Shown: piece after piece, positions 6,927-18,254 of the stretch
Layout: every line of letters starts with the position of its first letter
Numbering within the stretch: the first letter of the stretch is position 1
Assembly (NCBI RefSeq): GCF_000701405.1
Contig: NZ_JNIV01000093.1
Span: forward strand, 1-18,254
Reading direction: 5' to 3'
Source of the DNA: Deinococcus marmoris DSM 12784
GTDB lineage: Bacteria; Deinococcota; Deinococci; Deinococcales; Deinococcaceae
Length of the DNA: 18,254 nucleotides
Notes under the pieces: model-generated
What the model saw: only the letters and a program-made list of their open reading frames with translations
Database searches by the model: none
What the model was told of the DNA's origin: nothing
Program-made: the position numbers and the translations under genes

Positions 6927-7952
6927 ATGGGCATGACCAACCCTGGCAACAACAATGACCGTGGCTCCTCGCCCCTGCGGCCCAATCCGGTCAACAACCC
7001 CAGCGGCCCCCCGCCCGGTCCCCAGATTCGTTTCTCGCCCCGCCTGGGCTGGATTATCGGCGGCGTGGTGGCGGTGGGTCTGGTGGTCTCGCAGAGCATC
7101 CGCGTGATTCCGGCGGGGTTCGTGGGCGTGGTCTTCAGCGCCCTGAGCGGCGTCAAGCCCAATCCACTGGAGGCCGGGCTGCATTTCGTGCTGCCTTTCG
7201 TGGACCAGGTGACGCTGTACGACGCCCGCCTTCAGGAAGTGACGCTGGCGCGCGAAACGGCCCAGAGCGACGAGGGGTCCATCCGCGCCCGCAGCAAGGA
7301 AGGTCTGGACATCACGGCGGACGTGACCGTGCAGTTCCGCATCGACCGCAACAAGGCCGCTATTTTGCACAAGGAACTGGGCCGCAACTACATCAACACC
7401 GTCCTGCGCCCGCAGGTCCGCAGCAAGGTGCGCGATTCCATCGGGCAGTTCGGGGCCGCCGATCTGATCAGCAACCAGCGCACCCAACTGGAGGCCAGCA
7501 TCACCAGTGAGCTGAACAAGGCGTTCACGCGCAACAACCTGATTCTGGACGCCATTTTGCTGCGCGAACTGAAGATTCCCGAGAGTGTGGCCCAGGCCAT
7601 CGAGCAAAAGCAGACCGCAGAACAGCAGGTGGCCGTCGAAACCAACAGGCTGAGGCAGGCCGAGATCAGCGCCCAGCGCGACGTGGTGCAGGCGCAGGGC
7701 AAGGCCAAAGCTGCCGTCGAGACGGCCAAGGGCGAGGCCGAAGCCCTGTCTCTGCGGGGCCGCGCCCTCAAGGAAAACCCGCAACTGATTCAGCTCACGG
7801 TGGCCGAGCGCCTGGCCCCCGGCATCCAGACCGTGATGCTGCCCAGCGACGGCAACTTCCTGCTTGACCTGAAATCCTTCGGCACGCAAACTGCGCCCGC
7901 ACGGACTCCGGCCACGCAGACTCCCGCAACGCCTGCACAGCCCGATAACTGA
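6927..7952 (+). CDS. Prohibitin-type SPFH/Band 7 membrane protein
   Basis: The product has up to 341 residues. A Pro/Asn-rich N-terminus (about 1-35) precedes one transmembrane helix (about 41-60, LGWIIGGVVAVGLVVSQSI), then the SPFH domain from IPAGFVGVVF through ALLRELKIPESVAQAIE, then a coiled coil rich in Gln, Ala, Glu and Lys (about 230-285), and a Thr/Pro/Ala-rich tail. The QTAEQQVAVETNRLRQAE segment is typical of prohibitin-like members. These proteins form ring or cage assemblies on the membrane, often with FtsH; no ftsH or NfeD gene is adjacent. The start is either ATG 6927 or ATG 6933. TATCTA/GTATCT boxes 5-6 bases before 6933 favour the second as a leaderless start. Confidence 0.88.
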   Translation: MGMTNPGNNNDRGSSPLRPNPVNNPSGPPPGPQIRFSPRLGWIIGGVVAVGLVVSQSIRVIPAGFVGVVFSALSGVKPNPLEAGLHFVLPFVDQVTLYDARLQEVTLARETAQSDEGSIRARSKEGLDITADVTVQFRIDRNKAAILHKELGRNYINTVLRPQVRSKVRDSIGQFGAADLISNQRTQLEASITSELNKAFTRNNLILDAILLRELKIPESVAQAIEQKQTAEQQVAVETNRLRQAEISAQRDVVQAQGKAKAAVETAKGEAEALSLRGRALKENPQLIQLTVAERLAPGIQTVMLPSDGNFLLDLKSFGTQTAPARTPATQTPATPAQPDN

Positions 7953-7995
7953 GCATGGGTGCCGTTCAGCATAGCGGCGCGTCCCACGCGGGCGT

Positions 7996-8001
7996 TAGAC
8001 T
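7996..8001 (+). promoter_or_regulatory. -10 box TAGACT upstream of mini-ORF 8009
   Basis: TAGACT is followed by seven bases (ACCGGGA) and an ATG at 8009. It is the only box of the set with a seven-base gap, and the only one whose ATG opens a mini-ORF instead of a normal gene. Confidence 0.55.
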
Positions 8002-8008
8002 ACCGGGA

Positions 8009-8059
8009 ATGAACCGAACGCCGTTTCAGCAGCCTGTCCGCAGGAGATTTTCCGCGTGA
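8009..8059 (+). CDS. Leaderless 16-codon mini-ORF coupled to next gene
   Basis: An ATG seven bases after a TAGACT box opens a 16-residue frame, MNRTPFQQPVRRRFSA, whose TGA overlaps the GTG start of the following gene (GTGA at 8056-8059). The Shine-Dalgarno AGGAG for that GTG (8042-8046) lies inside the mini-ORF. This is what a leader peptide that couples translation of the next gene would look like: ribosomes starting on the leaderless end travel through the site and stop on the next start codon. The peptide has no recognised function, and it could also be a chance frame. Confidence 0.45.
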   Translation: MNRTPFQQPVRRRFSA

Positions 8060-8619
8060 TCGCCGTCCTGATCCTGCTGGTGATCTTCGGCGGCATCACC
8101 GCCATCGTTTACGTGGACAACGCGGGCAAGGCGGCCCGCAAGGCGATCCCCCAGTCCACCCAGGAGGCAGCCCAGCCGCTGCCTGCCGCCGCACAGGCCG
8201 CCCTGCCCCGCCCGCAGGCCGACGCCCCGGAATCGCTGGCGCTGCGCCTTCCCGAACCCGCGCGCACCCAGGCGTGGACGTTGCTGTGCATGGTCACCGA
8301 CGCCCACAGGAACGGCGTGAACGGCGACACCCGCACCGCCTACCTGCTGGCCCAGACCCGCCAGTCGTACCTGCCCGATACCCTCCGCGCCTACCTGAGC
8401 CTCACCGACGGTGCGCGGCGCACGCTGGAAAGCCAGGGCCAGGACCCCGAAACCCTGCTGACCGAGCAACTGGGCCTGCTGGAAGACGGCGTACGAGAGG
8501 CATTGCGCCACGATCATGCCACCGCTGACCGCCTCCTGAGCCAGGGCCGTTTCCTGCGCGAACGCTTCGGCGCGGCGGAATCGGAATTGAGCCTGAAGCC
8601 GGGGCTGCGCAAGGGCTGA
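8056..8619 (+). CDS. Membrane-anchored unknown protein
   Basis: The product has 187 residues. It begins with one hydrophobic helix (MIAVLILLVIFGGITAIVYV), probably an uncleaved signal anchor. An Ala/Pro/Gln-rich linker (about 25-60) follows, then a mostly helical domain with RTQAWTLLCMVTDAHRNG, YLLAQTRQSYLPDTLRAYLS and TLLTEQLGLLEDGVREAL. I do not recognise the family; the helical part looks repeat-like, such as a short solenoid. The GTG start is supported by AGGAG ten bases upstream and by the hydrophobic segment. Its start overlaps the stop of the leaderless mini-ORF. It is plus-strand and close to the SPFH gene, but has its own probable promoter. Confidence 0.7.
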   Translation: MIAVLILLVIFGGITAIVYVDNAGKAARKAIPQSTQEAAQPLPAAAQAALPRPQADAPESLALRLPEPARTQAWTLLCMVTDAHRNGVNGDTRTAYLLAQTRQSYLPDTLRAYLSLTDGARRTLESQGQDPETLLTEQLGLLEDGVREALRHDHATADRLLSQGRFLRERFGAAESELSLKPGLRKG

Positions 8620-8658
8620 CACAACCCAACCCCCAACCTAAACTACATGCCAAGCTGA

Positions 8659-8709
8659 CCCCTCTACCCTCGCGGAAGAGGGGCGTTGCGTAGCAACGGG
8701 GTGAGAGGG
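8659..8709. repeat. Nested inverted-repeat intergenic element
   Basis: This short element contains a stem CCCCTCT (8659-8665) with AGAGGGG (8677-8683), a second stem CGTTGC (8684-8689) with GCAACG (8693-8698), and an outer right arm GGGTGAGAGGG (8699-8709) that can instead pair with the left CCCTCTACCC. It thus has two alternative folds. It looks like a dispersed intergenic repeat of the kind found in Deinococcus genomes, but no second full copy lies in this window. Confidence 0.5.
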
Positions 8710-8729
8710 CCACGGCGCGAACTCGACCA

Positions 8730-8765
8730 AAAATCCCCCGCTGCCTTGACGGAGCGGGGGATTTT
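8730..8765. terminator. Two-way terminator between gene 8056 and typA
   Basis: A 13-bp stem, AAAATCCCCCGCT (8730-8742) with AGCGGGGGATTTT (8753-8765), has a 10-base loop, an A-run on the left and a T-run on the right. It lies between two converging genes and should end transcription from both sides. Confidence 0.9.
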
Positions 8766-8777
8766 CGTTGAACTGCT

Positions 8778-10559
<1,782 letters not shown>

Positions 10560-10577
10560 ATTTTTTCCTCTCTTCTG

Positions 10578-10596
10578 CCCGGCTCGGCCTGCCGGG
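10578..10596 (-). promoter_or_regulatory. Hairpin in typA leader next to the Shine-Dalgarno
   Basis: CCCGGC-N7-GCCGGG forms a perfect 6-bp GC stem ending a few bases 5' of the GAGAGG ribosome-binding site of typA. It could affect access to that site, for instance by temperature, but that is inference. Confidence 0.4.
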
Positions 10597-10762
10597 AGAC
10601 GCCCGACAAGGGTGGAGGACAGTTCTCTTGTTTGCGTGGTGCTGCCGGTCTGCGCCAGATGCCGAGAAAAACGCGCTGGGGAGCCAGGACCGACCTCAAA
10701 AAGCCCACCTCAACTGCCGCGCCTTGACGGCCACTCGCAGTGGGCGGGACACCCAAACGGAG

Positions 10763-10794
10763 ATTTTAGCAGATTCGCGCCCCGACCATGTCAG
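10763..10794 (-). promoter_or_regulatory. Candidate typA promoter with extended -10 (TGCTAAAAT)
   Basis: On the minus strand TGC-TAAAAT (hexamer at 10763-10768) is a good extended -10 element. CTGACA at 10789-10794 matches five of six bases of a -35 box, but the 20-base spacer is long. GACC-N6-GGTC (10784-10797) overlaps the -35. A start here would give a leader of about 195 bases. A second candidate is TATGAT at 10894-10899 with a weak TTCAAT 18 bases upstream. Confidence 0.4.
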
Positions 10795-10977
10795 GTCCAG
10801 GTCACGATAGCTGTCATGAAATCCGGGGAATAGGAGTTGGGGCCGTGCCATATTCGCAAATTTCACAAATGACCGGGAAGTCAAACCATCCAGATCATAT
10901 GAACTCCACTTGAAGGTATTGAAAAAAACTGGAGATCCGAGCAGAGCGAGTAGGAGAAACGCGGATTCGGGATACAG

Positions 10978-11016
10978 ACAGAGGGCCGGACAGCGATCAC
11001 GCCTCCGGCCCCCTCT
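10978..11016 (-). terminator. Hairpin after the ABC ATPase gene
   Basis: Minus-strand AGAGGGGGCCGGA (11004-11016) pairs with TCCGGCCCTCT (10980-10990), leaving two extra bases in one arm and a loop of about 13. It lies about 20 bases after the stop codon. The weak T-tract downstream makes it a less certain terminator. Confidence 0.5.
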
Positions 11017-11034
11017 TGGATCGACTCGCCTGGA

Positions 11035-12252
<1,218 letters not shown>

Positions 12253-12309
12253 GAGTGTGCCTACCTTTCGCCCCTACTCTTGTCCGCGAATGGGTACAGA
12301 CACGCAAAC

Positions 12310-12349
12310 CTGTCCTAAAGACAGCGTGACGGTACGGTTCGGACAACCG
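12310..12349. promoter_or_regulatory. Two inverted repeats in the leader of the ABC ATPase gene
   Basis: CTGTC-N5-GACAG (12310-12324) and CGGTT-N5-AACCG (12335-12349) have equal arm and loop sizes and sit in the predicted 5' leader. They could be RNA hairpins or protein-binding sites. No matching known operator is recognised. Confidence 0.35.
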
Positions 12350-12402
12350 GGGTACGAGAACGAGAAACCCGTTGCTTACGCTTATGCCAATCTGACGCTC
12401 AG

Positions 12403-12428
12403 AGTGTAACACAGGGGCTGGGCCAGCC
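12403..12428 (-). promoter_or_regulatory. Candidate promoter of the ABC ATPase gene with palindrome
   Basis: On the minus strand TACACT (12403-12408), preceded by TG-T, forms an extended -10. The perfect palindrome GGCTGG-G-CCAGCC (12416-12428) lies in the -35/-10 spacer, where a bound repressor would block the polymerase. No good -35 is visible. Confidence 0.4.
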
Positions 12429-12514
12429 GGAAGAAATCTGGCGGGCAGGGGCAGGCATTCTGTATAGGTTTGGGCTGGAGTTTGGAAGAATGATGGGACG
12501 CTTCAGGCCACGGA

Positions 12515-14506
<1,992 letters not shown>

Positions 14507-14514
<8 letters not shown>

Positions 14515-14875
14515 GTTTTCCGTCCAGACCCAGCACACCCACCAGCGAATCCAGCAGCCAGGAAATGACGGTCAGAATCAATGCGCCCACGATGGCCGCG
14601 CCGAAGCCCGCCGTATCCAGCGCCGTGACCGCCGCGACCAGCAGCAGCACCACGCCGTTGACCACCAGCGTGAACAACCCCAGCGTGAGCAGCGTCAGCG
14701 GCAGCGAGAGCAGCAGCAGGACGGGGCGGATCAACGCGTTGACGATGCCCATCACCAGCGCAGCGACCAGGACGCTGCCCACCTCTGCGCCGCCCTCGAA
14801 GAACACGCCCGAATACACCCGAGTCAGCAAGTACAGCGCCAATGCATTGACCAGAAGCCGAAGAATAAATCCCAT
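14507..14875 (-). CDS. Four-helix membrane protein, phage-holin-family IV type (COG1950)
   Basis: This 122-residue, almost wholly hydrophobic protein has about four transmembrane helices (roughly 4-20, 34-50, 53-80 and 90-112). The sequence LVMGIVNALIRPVLLLLSLP, followed by LTLGLFTLVVNGVVLLL, is the signature of the widespread phage-holin-superfamily IV/YvlD-type family. Despite the name, most members are chromosomal and not phage lysis proteins; the function is unknown. The start at 14875 (MGFILRLL) was chosen over an upstream GTG/ATG because a TATGCT box lies six bases before it. It is the first gene of an operon with panC and the pilT-like gene, and overlaps panC. Confidence 0.82.
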
Positions 14876-14881
14876 GCGGGC

Positions 14882-14887
14882 AGCATA
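14882..14887 (-). promoter_or_regulatory. -10 box TATGCT, leaderless start of 4-TM/panC/pilT operon
   Basis: TATGCT on the minus strand is followed by GCCCGC and the ATG at 14875. It faces away from the box of the gene at 14941. Confidence 0.65.
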
Positions 14888-14928
14888 AAGGATGCAGGAA
14901 TGTGACACCGCCGGAATGGGTCTGGCAC

Positions 14929-14934
14929 TACGCT
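14929..14934 (+). promoter_or_regulatory. -10 box TACGCT, leaderless GTG start of gene 14941
   Basis: TACGCT is followed by GGCACG and the GTG at 14941, which opens a clean lipoprotein signal. GTGACA at 14902-14907 looks like a -35, but the 21-base spacing is too long to trust. Confidence 0.6.
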
Positions 14935-14940
14935 GGCACG

Positions 14941-15366
14941 GTGAAACGGATTTTCTTTATCCTCGGCGTAGGGCTGGTGGCCTGCGCCCCGGCTGCCACC
15001 TCACCCACCGCTCCTTTGCCGATCAGGGCCGGACAGCTCTGGGAGTACACGGCCACGCCAGAGGGCCAGCCACCGATCACCGGCACGATTTCCATCAAGA
15101 CCGTCAAATTCACCACGCCCATCGACGCCCCGAAAGACGATTCCAGCGCGCTGATGGTCGGTGAAGTCACCAGGGGCGCAACCCTGCATTATTTTTCCAC
15201 GAGTCGGACGATGCAACTGTCGCTGTACTCGGCGCTGAACCAGGAAACCGGGCGCTGCAAATTCGTGTTCGCAGATAAGAATCAGCGGGCGGCGATCTCT
15301 GACTACCACGCGGACTGGAAGACTTTGCGGAGCGCGGGAACGTGCGAGATTCGTCTGCTCAACTGA
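14941..15366 (+). CDS. Small lipoprotein with GQxWxY motif, function unknown
   Basis: The product has 141 residues and begins with a lipoprotein signal, MKRIFFILGVGLVAC, with the lipidated cysteine at residue 15 (lipobox LVAC). The mature chain has a short Pro/Thr-rich linker, then IRAGQLWEYTATPEGQPPIT and further beta-strand-like segments. Two cysteines downstream (in GRCKF and GTCEI) may form a disulfide. The GQLWEYTATPEG stretch resembles GQRWAYRTRPGE of the protein at 1824-2240. The GTG start is supported by the signal peptide and by a TACGCT box six bases upstream; starts at 14902 would put residues before the signal. It converges on purB with only 13 bases between them. Confidence 0.72.
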   Translation: MKRIFFILGVGLVACAPAATSPTAPLPIRAGQLWEYTATPEGQPPITGTISIKTVKFTTPIDAPKDDSSALMVGEVTRGATLHYFSTSRTMQLSLYSALNQETGRCKFVFADKNQRAAISDYHADWKTLRSAGTCEIRLLN

Positions 15367-15379
15367 GTGTGATTTCGGC

Positions 15380-16687
<1,308 letters not shown>

Positions 16688-16693
16688 GGAGGG

Positions 16694-16699
16694 AGGCTA
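16694..16699 (-). promoter_or_regulatory. -10 box TAGCCT, leaderless GTG start of purB
   Basis: TAGCCT on the minus strand is followed by CCCTCC and the GTG at 16687. No other start or Shine-Dalgarno is better placed. Confidence 0.6.
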
Positions 16700-16869
16700 A
16701 CACGGGGTTGAGGGGTGAAAAGGCTGGGCATCTTGACATGGAGATGGCTCTCTCAATCTCCCCCACAGGGTTGGACGAGACAGCCAAGTCTCTCATCTTC
16801 GGCTCCGCGCTGATTTCGGCAGGATGTTATTTTCTCAACTCGCGCTGGAAGGACGTTTGCGACTCCCCC

Positions 16870-16913
16870 CTCGCTTTGAGCCACTCCAGTACCAGACTCC
16901 CCTGCAAGGCGAG
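16870..16913. repeat. Inverted repeat between purB and the insertion sequence
   Basis: CTCGCTTTG (16870-16878) pairs with CAAGGCGAG (16905-16913) with one G-T pair. The rest of 16700-16947 shows no convincing gene. A plus-strand frame starting at 16708 runs across the insertion-sequence boundary and is not credible. Confidence 0.4.
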
Positions 16914-16947
16914 AGGAGCTAAAAAAACCGTCCCATGCGTCGCTTTC

Positions 16948-16961
16948 ACAGTAGTCCGGAA
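16948..16961 (+). repeat. Left terminal inverted repeat of the IS
   Basis: ACAGTAGTCCGGAA lies on the 3' side of the transposase gene and matches the right end base for base over 14 positions. Confidence 0.88.
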
Positions 16962-16965
16962 ACTT

Positions 16966-18198
16966 TCAAGCAGCCTTGACTCCCAGGAGCAGCAGGTTAG
17001 CGATCTGTGGGCGGATTTTTTCGCAAGTCAGATCGCCAGGCAACATGGACAATAATCGGTCGGCGAAAAATTCGTTATAGGCACGGCGTTTTTCGTCTTC
17101 CATGCTGAAGACCAGCGGGCTGACCCGCTGGTTCATCAACTGACTGGCTCTGGCTACAGAAACGCTGTGCAGCGCCATATTCCAGTGGAAGTGCAGCGCC
17201 TGAGCCTGACGGGACTGGCAATCATTGAGGCCCGCGAATTGCTTGCCGTCCCGGAACGGAAACTCCATCGCAAAACGAACGCGGTAGAGCCTGACAATGG
17301 TGGCCGCGTCCATCGTGGGATCCGTACTGAACAGCAATTCGAGGGTCGGCCCCGACTTGCCTGGCCACAGCAGGGCCACCACCCGGACCTCTCGCTTCAG
17401 TGCCACGGCATACACCACGGTGGTGTATGCCGTGCAGGTGTCCGTCCACGGCAGCACGTCCCAGCGAGAGAAATCGCTCAAACTTACCTTGCCATCGTAT
17501 TTTTTGGGGCGCCCACGGCGGCCTGTTTTGGGGCCAGGATAGAGATGCTTGAGGGAGGCGTCCCGGCGGAGCTTTCCGACGAAGGGCAGTTGCCCTTCGT
17601 CCACTACAGGGTCAACAAACTTTTTCTTGGCGTAGTAGGCATCACTCACTACAGCCAGCACCTGTTCGCGCATGGCATGAGGCAATTGGGTCAAGGTGTT
17701 CAGCATGTCCTGGGCGTAGACATCCGTGCGCGTCTGCTTGCCAGGCAAGTTCGCAGGCGTCTGGCTGATGGACAGCGGGAATGGCTGCTGGGTTTCCAGA
17801 TCGACCCACGTCACACAAGAGCCTTCCAATCCAGAGAGTGAACGCTGTTGACAGCCGCTCCAGAACTGAGCTATGCCAGGGGTACAGTGGCCATTTTTGT
17901 TGATGAAGACAGCGTCAATCCCAAGAATGGATGTTGAACCCAGGCACTCCTGATCTTGCAGCTGCAAGATCAGACGGGTATTCAACTCTACCCATGGCAG
18001 GGGTTTCTGGAACCAGGCACGATGGGTTCGCTCAGATGGCCCGCCATAGCGGGTCAGATTGGTGAAATTCAGTCGTCCAGGAACGACCAGCCACAGCACC
18101 AGAAGCACCTGAAGATAGGCAGCCTGGGTGGCACGCACTCTGGTTCCAGAAAGCAGAGTCGCTAGAATCTGGATGGGGGTCGTCCGTTGTGTTGCCAC
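16966..18198 (-). CDS. IS4-family DDE transposase
   Basis: This 410-residue transposase carries the DDE triad: Asp95 in GIDAVFINKNG, Asp186 in VVSDAYYAKKKFVD, and Glu312 in YRVRFAMEFPFRDGK. The last stretch fits the IS4 signature Y-x2-R-x3-E-x6-K exactly (Tyr305, Arg308, Glu312, Lys319). A basic patch, GRRGRPKKYDGK, at about 226-237 fits DNA contact. It starts at GTG 18198, the first possible start after an in-frame TGA, with no clear Shine-Dalgarno, and ends inside the left inverted repeat zone. No frameshift is seen, so it looks functional. A 31-bp perfect palindrome lies in its coding region at 17404-17434. Confidence 0.92.
   Translation of the reverse strand: MATQRTTPIQILATLLSGTRVRATQAAYLQVLLVLWLVVPGRLNFTNLTRYGGPSERTHRAWFQKPLPWVELNTRLILQLQDQECLGSTSILGIDAVFINKNGHCTPGIAQFWSGCQQRSLSGLEGSCVTWVDLETQQPFPLSISQTPANLPGKQTRTDVYAQDMLNTLTQLPHAMREQVLAVVSDAYYAKKKFVDPVVDEGQLPFVGKLRRDASLKHLYPGPKTGRRGRPKKYDGKVSLSDFSRWDVLPWTDTCTAYTTVVYAVALKREVRVVALLWPGKSGPTLELLFSTDPTMDAATIVRLYRVRFAMEFPFRDGKQFAGLNDCQSRQAQALHFHWNMALHSVSVARASQLMNQRVSPLVFSMEDEKRRAYNEFFADRLLSMLPGDLTCEKIRPQIANLLLLGVKAA
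17404..17434. repeat. 31-bp perfect palindrome inside the transposase gene
   Basis: CACGGCATACACCAC (17404-17418), one central G, then its exact complement GTGGTGTATGCCGTG (17420-17434). It encodes the symmetrical-looking peptide TAYTTVVYAV. Confidence 0.9.
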
Positions 18199-18238
18199 AC
18201 ATCAACATGGACGATCCCCACCCCATTCGTCAAAAACC

Positions 18239-18252
18239 TTCCGGACTACTGT
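18239..18252 (-). repeat. Right terminal inverted repeat of the IS
   Basis: TTCCGGACTACTGT is the complement of the left end and lies about 40 bases in front of the transposase start. Confidence 0.88.
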
Positions 18253-18254
18253 TT

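Larger units (their letters stand above)
10560..11034. other. 475-base non-coding gap between typA and the ABC ATPase gene
   Basis: Both flanking genes are on the minus strand, so this holds the 5' region of typA and the 3' end of the ATPase gene. I see a hairpin next to the typA ribosome-binding site, two candidate typA promoters and a terminator-like stem near 10980-11016. Small frames inside (for example minus-strand 10696-10884 and plus-strand 10910-11113) lack convincing start signals or recognisable products, so I call no gene. Confidence 0.6.
16948..18252 (-). mobile_element. IS4-type insertion sequence, about 1.3 kb, both ends present
   Basis: Terminal inverted repeats of 14 perfect bases, ACAGTAGTCCGGAA (16948-16961) and its complement TTCCGGACTACTGT (18239-18252), enclose one transposase gene; three further Ts match just inside. 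The element is about 1305 bp. The window stops two bases beyond the right end, so a target-site duplication cannot be checked. The intact ORF and exact ends suggest a recent and possibly active copy. Confidence 0.9.

Noticed and set aside
10696..10884. Minus-strand 62-codon frame in the typA upstream region
   Set aside because: No ribosome-binding site or leaderless box precedes it, and the candidate typA promoter lies within it.
16708..17055. Plus-strand frame of 115 codons upstream of purB
   Set aside because: It crosses the left end of the insertion sequence and overlaps the transposase gene; its sequence matches nothing I recognise.

Overview
The window looks like a chromosomal segment of a Deinococcus species. 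This rests on GC-rich coding with long antisense shadow frames, a dehydration-related WHy/LEA-type lipoprotein, a PilT-type ATPase next to panC, and above all many genes whose start codon lies exactly six bases after a TANNNT box. That layout marks leaderless transcription, which is known to be abundant in Deinococcus. The species cannot be named from the sequence alone.

Layout. Positions 1-345 hold the end of a mobile element that runs off the left edge and has cut off the 3' part of an MBL-fold hydrolase gene (to 787). That gene is coupled to an NAD(P)-dependent epimerase/reductase (784-1746). A small unknown gene (1824-2240) diverges from the pair. A minus-strand operon follows: amidase-signature enzyme, lipoprotein, DinB-like protein (4387 down to 2233). 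The WHy-domain lipoprotein gene (4477-4971) diverges from a secreted, probably beta-barrel protein (5032-6015). Next, on the plus strand, come a LolA-like periplasmic protein with a strong terminator, a prohibitin-type SPFH membrane protein, and a membrane-anchored unknown protein preceded by a leaderless mini-ORF. A two-way terminator separates these from typA (8778-10559, minus). After a 475-base gap come an orphan UgpC/MalK-type sugar-ABC ATPase (11035-12252) and the minus-strand operon 4-TM protein, panC, pilT-like (14875 down to 12515). A small lipoprotein gene (14941-15366) diverges from that operon and converges on purB (15380-16687). The right end is an almost exactly bounded IS4-type insertion sequence (16948-18252).

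How the genes work together. Most of the window is ordinary housekeeping (typA, panC, purB, the transport ATPase, pilus retraction) mixed with cell-envelope genes: three small lipoproteins, a beta-barrel, a LolA-like carrier and an SPFH protein. I found no CRISPR array, phage module, toxin-antitoxin pair or obvious new defence system. The notable signals are at the level of gene expression and sequence structure: ten leaderless start sites with almost fixed spacing, three tight divergent leaderless promoter pairs, a leaderless mini-ORF carrying the ribosome-binding site of the next gene, a 15-bp tandem repeat inserted in panC, and a 31-bp perfect palindrome inside the transposase gene.
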